From: an uncultured Spartobacteria bacterium
Lineage (GTDB): Bacteria > Verrucomicrobiota > Verrucomicrobiia > Chthoniobacterales > Chthoniobacteraceae
Direction of reading: 5' to 3'
DNA length: 64,000 nt
Assembly: GCA_903882875.1 (NCBI GenBank)
Contig: CAIRYQ010000017.1
Location: 1-64,000, forward strand
Position numbers and translations under genes: made by a program. This document shows positions 16,782 through 26,541 of the stretch, one piece after another. The notes below the pieces were generated by a model. That model saw only the letters and a list, made by a program, of their open reading frames with translations, was not told the origin of the DNA and ran no database searches. Each line of letters starts with the position of its first letter. Within the stretch, counting starts at the first letter, position 1.

Positions 16782-18053
16782 TCAGCCGATTTTTTCCGCG
16801 CCGAAATACGGGCGAAGCGGCTCGGGGATGGCGATGGTGCCATCGGGCTGCTGGTGGTTTTCGAGGAGCGCGACGTAGAGGCGCGCGAGGGCGGTGCCGG
16901 AGCCGTTGAGCGTGTGGCAGAATTGGTTCTTGCCGTTCTCGTCCTTGTAGCGCAGCGCCATGCGGCGGGCCTGATAGTCCGCGAAATTCGAGCAACTCGA
17001 CACTTCGAGGTAAGAGCCCTGGCCGGGTGCCCAGACTTCGATGTCGTAGGTTTTTGCAGAGCCGAAACCGAGGTCGCCGGTGCAGAGTTCGATGACTCGG
17101 TAGTGGAGGCCGAGCGTCTGCAAAATTTTCTCGGCGTCGGCGGTGAGCAGCTCCAGCTCGGCCATGCTCTGCGAGGGATGGCAGATTTTCACGAGCTCGA
17201 CTTTGTCGAACTGGTGCATGCGGATGAGCCCGCGCGTGCCGAGGCCTGCGGCTCCGGCTTCACGGCGGAAGCACGGAGTGTAGGCGGCGTATTTGATCGG
17301 AAGCTGATCGAGTTTCAGGATTTCCTCGCGGTGCAGATTCGTCACGGGCACCTCGGCGGTCGGCACGAGGTAGAGGTCGTCTTCGGGACAGTGGTAGAGT
17401 TGGTCGGCGAATTTCGGGAGCTGCGTGGTGCCGATGAGCGCGTCGGCGTTCACGAGGAGCGGCGGGGCGATTTCGGTGTAGCCGCCGGTGCGCGTGTGCG
17501 TATCGAGCAGGAAATTGATGAGCGCCCGTTCCAGCCGTGCGCCGGGGCCGGTGTAGCAGGTGAATGCGGGCGCGGAGATTTTCGTGGCGCGATTGAAGTC
17601 AAAGAGGCCGAGCTTTTCGCCGAGTTCGACGTGGGACTTCGGCTGGAATGTGAACACGGGCTTTGCGCCCCACGCGCGGATTTCAGGATTCGCGGCTGCA
17701 TCCGCGCCGGCGGGGCAGGCTTCGTGCGGTGTGTTCGGGATGCCGAGAAGGAGGTCGCGCTGCTCGGTGTCGAGTGCGGTGGTCTCTTCGTTGAGGCGCT
17801 TCATGTCCTCGCCGAAACCGCGCACCTGCGCTTCGATCTCGCTCGTGTCTTCGCCGGCTTTTTTCTTCGCGCCGATTTCCTTGCTGATGCGGTTGCGGTC
17901 GGCCTGGAGCTGCTGGAGCTTGGTCTCGGCCTGGCGGCGCTGGGTGTCGCAGCGGAGGACGGCGTCAATCTGCGAAGACAGTTCGCCGCTGCGTGCGGCG
18001 AGGCGGGCTTTGATTTCGTCGGGCGTTTTGCGGATGAGCGCGATGTCGAGCAT
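16782..18053 (-). CDS. serS: Seryl-tRNA synthetase
   Basis: Class II aminoacyl-tRNA synthetase that charges tRNA(Ser), and tRNA(Sec) where present. The 423-residue product has the N-terminal coiled-coil arm (residues about 30-105, with QQLQADRNRISKEIGAKKK-like heptads), motif 2 (TPCFRREAGAAGLGTRGLIR then MHQFDKVELVKI), and motif 3 near the C-terminus (LNGSGTALARLYVALLENHQ). Length and order are typical. The start ATG 18053 gives the expected MLDIALIRKTPDEI. Its promoter is recognisable only 9 nt upstream. Confidence 0.97.
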   Translation of the reverse strand: MLDIALIRKTPDEIKARLAARSGELSSQIDAVLRCDTQRRQAETKLQQLQADRNRISKEIGAKKKAGEDTSEIEAQVRGFGEDMKRLNEETTALDTEQRDLLLGIPNTPHEACPAGADAAANPEIRAWGAKPVFTFQPKSHVELGEKLGLFDFNRATKISAPAFTCYTGPGARLERALINFLLDTHTRTGGYTEIAPPLLVNADALIGTTQLPKFADQLYHCPEDDLYLVPTAEVPVTNLHREEILKLDQLPIKYAAYTPCFRREAGAAGLGTRGLIRMHQFDKVELVKICHPSQSMAELELLTADAEKILQTLGLHYRVIELCTGDLGFGSAKTYDIEVWAPGQGSYLEVSSCSNFADYQARRMALRYKDENGKNQFCHTLNGSGTALARLYVALLENHQQPDGTIAIPEPLRPYFGAEKIG

Positions 18054-18062
18054 GGGGTGCGG

Positions 18063-18090
18063 AGGCTATGTGCGGCGGATGCAAACGCAA
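18063..18090 (-). promoter_or_regulatory. Promoter of serS, near-leaderless
   Basis: Leftward TTGCGT (18090-18085), 16-nt spacer, TAGCCT (18068-18063), then 9 nt to the serS ATG at 18053. There is no Shine-Dalgarno in those 9 nt. Confidence 0.6.
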
Positions 18091-18145
18091 GGCGGGCCGA
18101 ATGGAACCGACGCCAAATTCAGCCCCAGCGTGATTTTTCCCGCGC

Positions 18146-19642
18146 TCAGAAAAGCTCCGTGATCGGCGAGCCATCCGTCAGCGGGACGGGGCGGCCGTCG
18201 GTGGATTCGTAGCTGATGCTGCGCACGTCGTAGCCGAGCGCGGCGAACATCGTGGCGTGGATTTCCGCGGGCGTGACGGGGCGGTCCTTCGGGTATGCGC
18301 CGGTGCTGTCGGATTCGCCTAGCACTTGGCCACCACGAATCCCGCCGCCGGCGAGGAGCACACTGTAGCAACCGGGCCAGTGGTCGCGTCCGGCGTCGGC
18401 GTTGATCTTCGGCGTGCGGCCGAATTCGCCCATCCATACGACGAGCGTGGTATCGAGCAGGCCGCGCTCTTCGAGGTCGTCGAGCAGCGCGGCGTAGGCC
18501 TGCTCCATCGGCGGGACGAGACGGTTGCGCAGCGTGGTGAAGTTGTCCTTGTGCGTGTCCCACGTGATGCTCGGGCCGTTCACGGTGGTGACGAAGCGCG
18601 TGCCCGCCTCGACGAGCCGTCGCGCGAGCAGGTGCGACTGGCCCCACGAATGCCGCCCGTAGCGTTCGCGCACGGAATCGGGCTCGCGCGAAAGGTCGAA
18701 AGCCTGCGCGGCTTTTCCCGACTGGAGGATGGACACGGCCTTGTCGCTGAAGATGTCCATTTCCGCCGCCTGCGGCGAGACGATGCGCTGCGACTGCGGG
18801 GGCCCGCCGAGATTTTTCAAAAGGCCGACGCGTTGCGTGAGGCGCTCGGGCGTGAGGCTCGCGTCGAGCGAGAGGTTGCGCACCTTGAAGCCGGGCGCGT
18901 TCGGGTCGTCGTCGAGCACGAAGGGATCGAACTGCGCGCCGAGGCAGCCGCCGTATTGGCCGGGCGTGATGTAGGCCTTGCTGTCGCAATGCGGGAACGG
19001 CGTGATGACATACGGCGGCACGCCCGCGCTGAAGCCGTCGCGTTGCGCGAGCCATCCGCAGAGCGTGCCGACGCACGGGATGTCCGAGCGGCTGGGATTG
19101 ATGAGCGTGCTGTCCACGCGATACGGACGGCCGACGGTGGCCCAGTGCATGCCGCCGTTGTGGCTGCTGTGCTCGTGGTGCACGGAGCGGATGAGCGCGA
19201 GCTTGTCCATGCGCTTCGCCATGCGCGGGAGTAGTTCGGAAATGTGGGTGCCGGTGACGTTCGTGCGGATCGGCGAGAAAATGCCGCGCACTTCGGAGCC
19301 GGCATCGGGCTTCGGATCCCACAGATCAATGTGGCTCGGCGCGCCGCCATTGAAGATGAGGATGATGGACTTCGCCTTGCCCGGCCCCGGCCCCGAGCGC
19401 GGTGCCGGCGATGCGAGCGAAGTGAGCGATCCGAACCGCGCGAGCCCCGCGCCGAGCAGCCCCAACGCGCCCGTGCGCAGGACGCTTCTGCGCGTGGCGA
19501 GAAGATCGGATTGGAACGTGGAGGAGTTCAATTGCTCGGGGAAGTTTTCACCGGTGCGACGGGTGTCAGTTTCAATCTGGCGCAGGCGTGGGTCTGAGGG
19601 AAATTCACGGCGTCGCCATGCGGACAGGAGTGTCCGTATCAC
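18146..19642 (-). CDS. DUF1501 family protein, Tat-exported
   Basis: DUF1501 proteins are sulfatase/alkaline-phosphatase-fold proteins abundant in planctomycetes and verrucomicrobia; their substrates are not established. The protein has a twin-arginine signal (ATRRSVLRTGALGLLGAG), then the metal-site strand IILIFNGGAPSHIDLWDPKP, the RYGRHSWGQSHLLARRLVE block, GEFGRTPKIN and GRDHWPG. All family landmarks are present. The only ATG (19702) would overlap the upstream gene by 46 nt; GTG 19642 gives a 498-residue protein starting 14 nt after that gene's stop, and I prefer it. It follows the SGNH-like gene on the same strand. Confidence 0.85.
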   Translation of the reverse strand: MIRTLLSAWRRREFPSDPRLRQIETDTRRTGENFPEQLNSSTFQSDLLATRRSVLRTGALGLLGAGLARFGSLTSLASPAPRSGPGPGKAKSIILIFNGGAPSHIDLWDPKPDAGSEVRGIFSPIRTNVTGTHISELLPRMAKRMDKLALIRSVHHEHSSHNGGMHWATVGRPYRVDSTLINPSRSDIPCVGTLCGWLAQRDGFSAGVPPYVITPFPHCDSKAYITPGQYGGCLGAQFDPFVLDDDPNAPGFKVRNLSLDASLTPERLTQRVGLLKNLGGPPQSQRIVSPQAAEMDIFSDKAVSILQSGKAAQAFDLSREPDSVRERYGRHSWGQSHLLARRLVEAGTRFVTTVNGPSITWDTHKDNFTTLRNRLVPPMEQAYAALLDDLEERGLLDTTLVVWMGEFGRTPKINADAGRDHWPGCYSVLLAGGGIRGGQVLGESDSTGAYPKDRPVTPAEIHATMFAALGYDVRSISYESTDGRPVPLTDGSPITELF

Positions 19643-19656
19643 AGGCTGCACCGCGC

Positions 19657-20556
19657 CTATTTTTTCACCCCGCTGAGCGGATGCGATGTCACCGCATCCC
19701 ACGCCAGTTCCTGCAGCAGGCGGTTCAGCTTTTCCGCCTCGGGTTGCTTGGTGAGGAACGACAGCACGGGCAGGCCGACGGGATTCGTGCGGTAGATCAC
19801 GGCGAAGTGGCAGTAGTCGGCCAGCGCCTTGATGTGATTCTGCGGATGGCCGACCGGGTCGGTGAAAAGTTCGCTCTGTTTTTTCACGCCGGGCACTTCG
19901 CCCTTGATGACCTTTTCGCGCAGCGCGAGTACGGCCTGGCCCACGGGCACCACGCTGATCACGGTCTTCCCAAATTGCTTGTTCAGCGCGGCGACGTGCT
20001 CGTCCATGCTCTTGAAATAATCCGCGTGCGCCTTGCGCAATTCCTCGATCGTCTTGCTGTCACGGTCCACTTCCTTTGGTCGCGTCTTCCACGAGGCCAC
20101 GTCGTCATACGGCAGCCAGAATTCCTGCACCGTCACGCGGATTTCCGGGTTGTGCTCCAGCCCGAGCTTCGTGAGTTTTTCGATGCCTTCGTCCGGCAGA
20201 TAGATCGGCGAAAGCGTGAGCACCTGCACTTTTCCGGTGATGAGCGCGGGCTTCACGGTGTTCTTTTCGTCGGGCAGATTCCAATGCTGGATCACCTGCG
20301 AGCCGCCGATGCCCTGCACGCCGAGCGGCTCGTGCCCGGCGATCTTTGCATTCCTAGCGATCTCCGTCAGCCCGCCCTGCATCCACACGTGAAAGCTGTG
20401 CCCCGCGCTGAACACGCGCAGCCCCGCGACCGGTGTGTGGGGCGTCTCGTCCGCATGGATGGAGATGATTGGGATGAAAAGGCACGCGGCGACGATGGTC
20501 GCGATGCGACGGAGAAAGACGGGCGTGGAAGGATAACGGATGCTCGGGGTGTTCAT
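19657..20556 (-). CDS. Exported SGNH-hydrolase-like protein
   Basis: A 299-residue exported protein (signal: RRIATIVAACLFIPIISIHA). After cleavage the first strand is LRVFSAGHSFHVWMQGGLTEIA, which has the layout of the SGNH/GDSL block I, but with GHSF where the nucleophile motif is expected. GIGGSQVIQHW resembles block II, and GHPQNHIKALADYC could hold the C-terminal histidine. The catalytic assignment is therefore uncertain. I start at ATG 20556 (residue 11 of the longest frame). It is followed on the same strand by the DUF1501 gene. Confidence 0.6.
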   Translation of the reverse strand: MNTPSIRYPSTPVFLRRIATIVAACLFIPIISIHADETPHTPVAGLRVFSAGHSFHVWMQGGLTEIARNAKIAGHEPLGVQGIGGSQVIQHWNLPDEKNTVKPALITGKVQVLTLSPIYLPDEGIEKLTKLGLEHNPEIRVTVQEFWLPYDDVASWKTRPKEVDRDSKTIEELRKAHADYFKSMDEHVAALNKQFGKTVISVVPVGQAVLALREKVIKGEVPGVKKQSELFTDPVGHPQNHIKALADYCHFAVIYRTNPVGLPVLSFLTKQPEAEKLNRLLQELAWDAVTSHPLSGVKK

Positions 20557-20590
20557 ACGCAGAAGGAGCTGCGCGGGTGCGTGCATCTTA

Positions 20591-20650
20591 GAAAGTGTAC
20601 CGAAAACCCTCCTCGCTTGCCTCGCTCGTTGAGACTCCCGTTACACTTTC
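20591..20650. repeat. Short inverted repeat between leftward genes
   Basis: Arms gaaagtgta (20591-20599) and tacactttc (20642-20650), extendable to ttagaaagtgtacc against ttaggaaagtgtaac with one indel, separated by 42 nt. It lies upstream of the SGNH-like gene and downstream of the lipoprotein gene. It could be a terminator stem or a small mobile-element remnant; no T-run follows closely. Confidence 0.4.
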
Positions 20651-20756
20651 CTAAATAGCACCTCGAATGCTCCAAGGCTCGCTCGCGAGGACGGGAATGC
20701 GCTGGCCGGCCGGGCTTCCTTTCCCCATTGGACGAAACGGTCCCGCATGTGCGGAG

Positions 20757-21518
20757 CTAGCGGGAAAGCTTCTTGAACAGTTTTTCCAAGGCAGTCGGTG
20801 GCTCGACGTCGGTGCCTTCGCGCCGGTAGCCGGGGATGATGCGGGGCAGCTTGAAATCATTGGCCACCCGGACACTGACGCCCTCGATTACGATTGGTGG
20901 CTGCTTGTCACTCCCCGGGAAACCGACTCCGGTCCGGTATTCATAAGTAAACCAATCCTTCGTGGCCTGCAGGAGCCGCTGCTCGTCGTCGCGCGGTTTC
21001 TCGGAATCATCCGCGGGTGCGGGTGCGACGGCCGGGGCAGCGGCAGGCGCCGGTGCGATGGCGGACGGCGTTGTCGCAGCGGGGGTCGGTGCGGGTGGTG
21101 TGCCGGTGACAGCGCCCGGCTTTCCTTCAAAATGGAACACGATCGTGTCGCCCCGCAGTTCCCACCGGCCGCGGTCGGTGTCATGTATCGCGATGCGATC
21201 CTTGTGATCGAGGGTCCAGTATTCGTTGCGCGCCGTCCCATCCGCAAACAGCGACACGGTGGCAAGCGAACTCGAGGAGCCGTCGCGCATGTGATCGACC
21301 TGATACCATGTGCCGGCGAGGGCTTCGCGCACACGGGCGGTTTCTCGCAGGAGATCAAATTGAACTTCCGCGGGCCTGTCTGTCGGAGCGGGCTGGCTGG
21401 CCGGGGGCTTGGCGTCCGCCTTGGGAGCGGTATTTTCGTTCCGCTGGTTTTCCGCGGCGGGCGGCTTATTGCATCCGGCAATCACCACGCAGGACAGAAA
21501 AAGGAGCCGCGCTTTCAT
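20757..21518 (-). CDS. Lipoprotein of unknown function
   Basis: A 253-residue lipoprotein: signal MKARLLFLSCVVIAGC with lipidation C16. A low-complexity Pro/Ala/Lys linker follows to about residue 50, then a small beta domain (residues 55-130: GTWYQVDHMRDG, ATVSLFADGTARNEYW, GRWELRGDTIVFHFEG) of the lipocalin-like stress-response type by pattern only. A second Ala/Pro linker (about 135-170) leads to an unrecognised C-terminal part. Monocistronic, with its own near-leaderless promoter. Confidence 0.78.
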   Translation of the reverse strand: MKARLLFLSCVVIAGCNKPPAAENQRNENTAPKADAKPPASQPAPTDRPAEVQFDLLRETARVREALAGTWYQVDHMRDGSSSSLATVSLFADGTARNEYWTLDHKDRIAIHDTDRGRWELRGDTIVFHFEGKPGAVTGTPPAPTPAATTPSAIAPAPAAAPAVAPAPADDSEKPRDDEQRLLQATKDWFTYEYRTGVGFPGSDKQPPIVIEGVSVRVANDFKLPRIIPGYRREGTDVEPPTALEKLFKKLSR

Positions 21519-21524
21519 TTTTCA

Positions 21525-21554
21525 AGCGTAGAGTCCGCACCGGAGGCCACGCAA
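21525..21554 (-). promoter_or_regulatory. Promoter of the 20757-21518 lipoprotein gene
   Basis: Leftward TTGCGT (21554-21549), 18-nt spacer, TACGCT (21530-21525), then six nt (tgaaaa) to the ATG at 21518. Same geometry as the msrA promoter. Confidence 0.55.
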
Positions 21555-21662
21555 GCAATTCACCGGGTGACAGGATTGCCGGATGATCTCGCCGTTTTGG
21601 TGAGAGGCGGGATGAGGGACTCTGCAAAAAAGGAACTGTGAAAGCGGATGCCTGTTCCCGAT

Positions 21663-22010
21663 CTAGTGGCGCTTGCGGGTGAGCATGATTTCGTTCCCTT
21701 CCGGATCCACGCACATCGCGAGATGAGGCGGCTCGCCGTCTTCGGGTTGCGGTTCACGGGTGAGCTGGCCGCCTGCCGCGACGATCTCCGCTGCGCCCGC
21801 GATGACATCGGGCACTTGGAAGCTCAGGCCGGTCCATGTGCGTTTGCCCTCGCCGCCGCCGTGAATGCCGATGACGCCGCCACAGATGGAGACCTCGCTG
21901 ATGATCTCATTCTGCTTCAGCACCGTGCCGCCGAAGACCTTCGTGTAAAAGTCCACCGAACGTTTCATATCCGCAGCCCAGATCACGTATTTGAGTCGTT
22001 CGACGTTCAT
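21663..22010 (-). CDS. VOC (glyoxalase-like) family protein
   Basis: A 115-residue single-domain vicinal-oxygen-chelate protein made of two beta-alpha-beta-beta-beta units: MNVERLKYVIWAADMKRSVDFYTKVFGG for the first, and GLSFQVPDVIAGAAEIVAAGG then CVDPEGNEIMLTRKR for the second. These small proteins range from glyoxalases to dioxygenases and antibiotic-binding proteins, so the reaction is not assignable. I start at ATG 22010 rather than 22052, which would add an unrelated 14-residue tail. Probably cytoplasmic; no signal peptide. Confidence 0.85.
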   Translation of the reverse strand: MNVERLKYVIWAADMKRSVDFYTKVFGGTVLKQNEIISEVSICGGVIGIHGGGEGKRTWTGLSFQVPDVIAGAAEIVAAGGQLTREPQPEDGEPPHLAMCVDPEGNEIMLTRKRH

Positions 22011-22083
22011 CCGCCGCGTGTGACACAGGACGGCTGCCGGCGCCAGACCCATTCACTGCCCGACGCCGATGAAGACGTGGAAA

Positions 22084-23505
22084 TCAGGATGCGGTCCGCA
22101 GTTTCGACTCGCCTTTCGGCAAGGCGACGCACGCGATGCTGTATTCGCCGTCAGCGCACCATGTGCCGGGTGCGAGCTTGAGCGGCGCATTCACCTGCTT
22201 GAGTTCTGTGTGCGAATCACCGGCGATGAGCGTCGGCGCCTGCGATGGCGCGCCCTTCCAGCGCAGGGTGAAATCGCCGCACGCAAACGGCGCTCGGAAT
22301 GCGAGTCCGTCGGCGACGAGATCAATGTGCGTGAGTTCCCTCGCGGCCCAGTAGCGCGCGATTTCGCTCAGCTTCATCCACACGAGGTTGTCGAAGCGTT
22401 TGCGCAGGCGCTGCACGACCTCGTCGAAAATTTTGAAACCGAGTTCATAGCCGTTGAAATAAATGCCCGTCCAGTGGCCGAACATGAGCGCGGGTTCGCC
22501 GCTCGCGATCACGTCCACCATACGTCCGTGCTGCCCGTCGGCGGTGATGAATTTGTCCGCGCCCGCGGGCGTGATGCAATCCCATCCGCCGGTCCAGTCG
22601 CCCGTGCAGCCGGGGATGTACACGGTGCAGCGCGGGTTCGGGCCGTCGAGTCCCGCGACGCCCTGCACGACGGGCGCGACGCTCTTGCCGGGCTCGGTCC
22701 AGAGGTCGGTGAAGTAGTTCGGAATCTCCGTGCCGAAGACTTCATGCACGGCCTGGTACACCGCCTCGATCATCTGCGGGCGCGCCTTTTTCCCGAACCC
22801 GCCGGGCGTGGTGATGCCCTCGCACGGCAGGCCCACATTTTTCAAAATGCGCAGCGCATACGCCATGTACTCGGCGATCTCGTCGGCGCTGCGGCCCGTC
22901 GTCCATTCCCAGTTCTCCATGAATTTCGGCGAGACTTCGGGAAATGGATGGCCGGTCTTCGTGTCAATGATCCGCGTGTGCGTGAGCATCTCGGGATGGA
23001 TGTCCCAGTTCGGCAGCATCGCCTCGCGCACGAGCTTGATGCTGTCGCTCAGATCCTGCTGCGACCAGCCGGGCAACATGCGATCGAGCCGCCCGACGCA
23101 CGCGGGGAATGGCACCACGCTGTATTTACCCTTCACGCCGTTCTCGGCGCTCCATTCGGCGAATCTGCGCACGAAGCTGTCCGGGATTTCCGCGGGCCAC
23201 TCGCGCCAGTTGCGCTGGTAGATCGGGTTTGCACCGCGATGCACCGCGTCGAACTGCGGCATGGCGAAGCGGTTCAGATTCACGAGCACCGTCGAGTCAT
23301 CAATGATGAGGCTCACGGGCACGCGACCGCGCGGATTCAGCACGGTCACGTCGGGATTTTTCGGACGTTCGTCCGCCGTCTGTGCAATGCCGCTGCCCGC
23401 CACACATGCGCCAGCGGCGAGCGCCGAGCGGCGGAGAAAATCGCGGCGATCGATCCGCACGAGGGAAAAAAAACGTGAGGCCGCGGAGAAGGAAGATCGG
23501 TTCAT
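22084..23505 (-). CDS. Tat-exported polysaccharide-deacetylase-like protein
   Basis: A 473-residue protein with a twin-arginine signal (DRRDFLRRSALAAGACVAGS). The first strand after it, VPVSLIIDDSTVLVNLNRF, has the paired acidic residues typical of NodB-type polysaccharide deacetylases, and segments such as GVKGKYSVVPFPACVGRLD and NWDIHPEMLTHTRII fit a beta/alpha-barrel with catalytic-type His residues. A C-terminal beta-sandwich-like part (from about residue 400) follows. The substrate is unknown. It is divergent from the 23799 cytochrome gene. Confidence 0.6.
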   Translation of the reverse strand: MNRSSFSAASRFFSLVRIDRRDFLRRSALAAGACVAGSGIAQTADERPKNPDVTVLNPRGRVPVSLIIDDSTVLVNLNRFAMPQFDAVHRGANPIYQRNWREWPAEIPDSFVRRFAEWSAENGVKGKYSVVPFPACVGRLDRMLPGWSQQDLSDSIKLVREAMLPNWDIHPEMLTHTRIIDTKTGHPFPEVSPKFMENWEWTTGRSADEIAEYMAYALRILKNVGLPCEGITTPGGFGKKARPQMIEAVYQAVHEVFGTEIPNYFTDLWTEPGKSVAPVVQGVAGLDGPNPRCTVYIPGCTGDWTGGWDCITPAGADKFITADGQHGRMVDVIASGEPALMFGHWTGIYFNGYELGFKIFDEVVQRLRKRFDNLVWMKLSEIARYWAARELTHIDLVADGLAFRAPFACGDFTLRWKGAPSQAPTLIAGDSHTELKQVNAPLKLAPGTWCADGEYSIACVALPKGESKLRTAS

Positions 23506-23798
23506 GGGTCGGGGTCAGAACTCGTAATGTAAGCTAGCTGTGCGTGACGGCGATCTGCGAGCGCGAAGTCCGATGCGTGGATCGTGAGATGCGGTGCAGG
23601 GATCCGAAGATCACGCACCGAGAAAGAGAATGGCGGGATGGATTCCCGCCTGCCGCAAAGAATGCGACCTATGCTCCGCATTGAACGCCCAGCCCCCGTA
23701 GTTCTTTGCACGATCATCGTTGCTGTGCGGCATTCCATTGCAGAAAAGGCAGGACTCACGCCCCAGACGGCACAGTCCTTTTCTTCAAACACAACCCT

Positions 23799-26414
23799 AT
23801 GCGCACATCCCCGTTCGCCACGCTTTTCACAAGTCTCATCGCGGTCTCATTGCTCCATGCCGCGGATGTCACGCCGAAATCGAAAGACAAACCGAAGCGC
23901 CCCGCCGCAGTCGGCCCGGCGATTGGCGAGAACAAGGCCACGCCGATTTCGCGCATCAAGGTCGCGAAGGATTTCAAAGTGGAGCTGCTCTACTCGGTGC
24001 CGGGCGAGACGCAGGGGTCGTGGGTGAACCTCTGCGCGGACGACAAGGGCCGCATCCTCGCCAGCGATCAATACGGCGGGCTCTACCGCTTCACGCCGCC
24101 CGCGCCGGGGCAGCCGCTCGATCCGAAAAATGTCGAGGCGCTTGCGACGGACATCCGCGCGGTGAACGGGATGGTGTTCGCATTTGGTGCGCTCTACGTC
24201 GGCGTGAACGACTACGAGAACAAAATCCCCTCGGGCCTTTACCGCATTTCATCCAGCAAGGGCGACGACACGCTCGACAAGGTGGAACTCCTGCGCGCGA
24301 TGGATGCGAAGGGCGACCACGGCGTCCACGCGGTCGTGCCGACGCCGGACGGCAAGGCGCTCTACCTCATCTGCGGCAACGGCACGAAGGCCACCGAGAC
24401 CGTGGCGACTTCGCAGGTGCCCGCCGTGTGGGGCGAGGATCATCTGCTGCCGCGGATGCCCGATGGCCGCGGCTTCATGCGCGACGTGATGGGCCCCGGA
24501 GGGAAAGTGTATCGCGTCTCGCCGGACGGGAAAAATTTCGAGCTGTTCGCGACGGGCTTCCGCAACATCTTCGACGCGGCGGTGAACCGCGACGGCGAGC
24601 TTTTCACCTACGACGCGGACATGGAGTATGACTTCAACACGTCGTGGTATCGTCCCACGCGCATCTGCCACGTCGTGAGCGGCGCGGAGTTCGGCTGGCG
24701 CAACGGCGCGGGCAAGCGGCCCGAATTTTACGCGGACAATCTGCCGCCGATCCTCAACATCGGCCCCGGCTCGCCGACGGGAATGACGTTTGGCTACGGC
24801 GCGAAATTCCCCGCGAAATATCAGGAGGCGCTCTACGGGCTCGATTGGAGCTGGGGCAAACTCTACGCGATCCACCTCACGCCAGACGGCGCGACTTACA
24901 AGGCGACGAAGGAGGAATTCCTAAGCGGAATGCCGCTGCCGCTCACGGATGCGATCATCAACCAAAAGGACGGCGCGATGTATTTCACCATCGGCGGACG
25001 CCGCGTACAGTCGGGATTGTATCGCGTGACTTACACGGGGAAGGAGTCCACCGCGCCCCTTCCGCCGATCTCCAAGGCAACGAAAGGCGCTGGAATAAGT
25101 GAGCTGCGACACGCGCTCGAAAACTTCCACGGCAAGCAGAACCCGGAGGCTGTCAAAACTGCGTGGCCGTATCTCGGCCACATGGATCGCTTCATTCGCT
25201 GGGCCGCGCGCACGGCCATCGAGCATCAGCCCTTCGCCTCGTGGGAGGACAAGGCTTTGAAAGAAACCGATCCCGCGAAGCAAGTCGAAGCCCTCATGGC
25301 GCTCGCGCGCTGCGCAGGCGTGTGCCCGCAGCATCGCACCGCCACCACGAAGCCCGCGGATACCTCGCTGCGCGCGGAAATGCTCGGCGCTCTGCTCAAG
25401 CTCGACATCGCCTCGCTGCCGCACGAGCAGCAGCTCACCGCGATCCGCACGATTGAAATTGTGCTGAACCGCTTCGACGGCTGCGACGACGCCACGCGCC
25501 AGCAACTCATCGCGAAACTCGATCCGCTTTTCCCCGCGAAGAGCTTCGACGCAAACTGGCTGCTCTGCGAGACGCTCGCGTATCTGCAAAGCCCGACGCT
25601 CGCAGCGAAAGGCATGAAGCTCATCGCCGACGCCGCCACGCAGGAGGAGCAGATCGAATACGCGCGCAGCCTGCGCGTGCTCAAAGCCGGCTGGACGAAC
25701 GAGATTCGCACCGCGCAGCTCGAATGGTTCCTCAAGGCCGCAAACTTCCGCGGCGGCGCGAGCTTCGACAAGTTCATCGAGTTCATCCGCACCGACGCGC
25801 TCGCGACTTTCTCCGACGCGGAGAAGACGCAGTTCGCCGAACTCATCGCGAAAGCGCCCGAGCGCAAGTCCGCCATCGAAGCCCTCGGCGCGATGTTCGC
25901 CGGACGCACGCCGACGAACTGGACGCTCGAAGAACTCAGTGCCGCGACGAAGACCGGAATGAAAAACCGCAGCTTCGACAATGGCCGCAAGATGTTCGGT
26001 GCCGCTGCGTGTTTCACCTGCCACCGCTTCGGCAACGAGGGCGGCATGACCGGCCCCGACCTCACCCAGGCCGGCGGACGCTACAGCGCGCACGACCTTC
26101 TCGACAACATCATCAACCCCAGCAAGGTCATCAACGAGCAGTTCGTCCCGAGCGTCGTGACGAAGAACGACGGCGAGCAAATCATCGGCACCATCGTGAA
26201 TCTCAATGGCGACAACGTGATGATCTGCACCGACCCCTCGCAGCCGAACCAGCAGACCGCCGTGGACCGCAAGCTCGTGAAAAGCATCGAGCCGAGCAAA
26301 ATCTCGCCCATGCCGCCGATGCTGCTGAACATGCTCACGAAGGAGGAAATCATGGATCTCGTCGCCTACGTGTTGAGCGGCGGCGACCGGACGAACGGGA
26401 TGTTCAAACGTTGA
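23799..26414 (+). CDS. Secreted propeller-HEAT-cytochrome c fusion (PVC type)
   Basis: An 871-residue exported protein with three parts. After the signal (MRTSPFATLFTSLIAVSLLHA), residues about 45-410 form an NHL/sorbosone-dehydrogenase-like beta-propeller (VNLCADDKGRILASDQYGGL; TYDADMEYDFNTSWYRPTRI). Residues about 420-720 are helical HEAT-like repeats. The C-terminus is a PVC-type cytochrome c domain with one heme motif CFTCH (codons 26010-26024) and a conserved GPDLTQAGGRYSAHDLLDNI tail. This architecture is characteristic of planctomycetes and verrucomicrobia and is presumed to oxidise a sugar-like substrate in the periplasm. I start at ATG 23799, since the longer frame only adds unrelated residues. 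Confidence 0.88.
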   Translation: MRTSPFATLFTSLIAVSLLHAADVTPKSKDKPKRPAAVGPAIGENKATPISRIKVAKDFKVELLYSVPGETQGSWVNLCADDKGRILASDQYGGLYRFTPPAPGQPLDPKNVEALATDIRAVNGMVFAFGALYVGVNDYENKIPSGLYRISSSKGDDTLDKVELLRAMDAKGDHGVHAVVPTPDGKALYLICGNGTKATETVATSQVPAVWGEDHLLPRMPDGRGFMRDVMGPGGKVYRVSPDGKNFELFATGFRNIFDAAVNRDGELFTYDADMEYDFNTSWYRPTRICHVVSGAEFGWRNGAGKRPEFYADNLPPILNIGPGSPTGMTFGYGAKFPAKYQEALYGLDWSWGKLYAIHLTPDGATYKATKEEFLSGMPLPLTDAIINQKDGAMYFTIGGRRVQSGLYRVTYTGKESTAPLPPISKATKGAGISELRHALENFHGKQNPEAVKTAWPYLGHMDRFIRWAARTAIEHQPFASWEDKALKETDPAKQVEALMALARCAGVCPQHRTATTKPADTSLRAEMLGALLKLDIASLPHEQQLTAIRTIEIVLNRFDGCDDATRQQLIAKLDPLFPAKSFDANWLLCETLAYLQSPTLAAKGMKLIADAATQEEQIEYARSLRVLKAGWTNEIRTAQLEWFLKAANFRGGASFDKFIEFIRTDALATFSDAEKTQFAELIAKAPERKSAIEALGAMFAGRTPTNWTLEELSAATKTGMKNRSFDNGRKMFGAAACFTCHRFGNEGGMTGPDLTQAGGRYSAHDLLDNIINPSKVINEQFVPSVVTKNDGEQIIGTIVNLNGDNVMICTDPSQPNQQTAVDRKLVKSIEPSKISPMPPMLLNMLTKEEIMDLVAYVLSGGDRTNGMFKR

Positions 26415-26541
26415 AGCGGCAAAGCAATGCAGGCGAGCGCAGCGAGATGAAGGGGGACATGCACGGTCTGCGGACTCATCGTGCGAATCCGCACCATCCC
26501 GTCCATGCTCCAATCCTCCCGCACTAGGTCGCAAACCTTGC

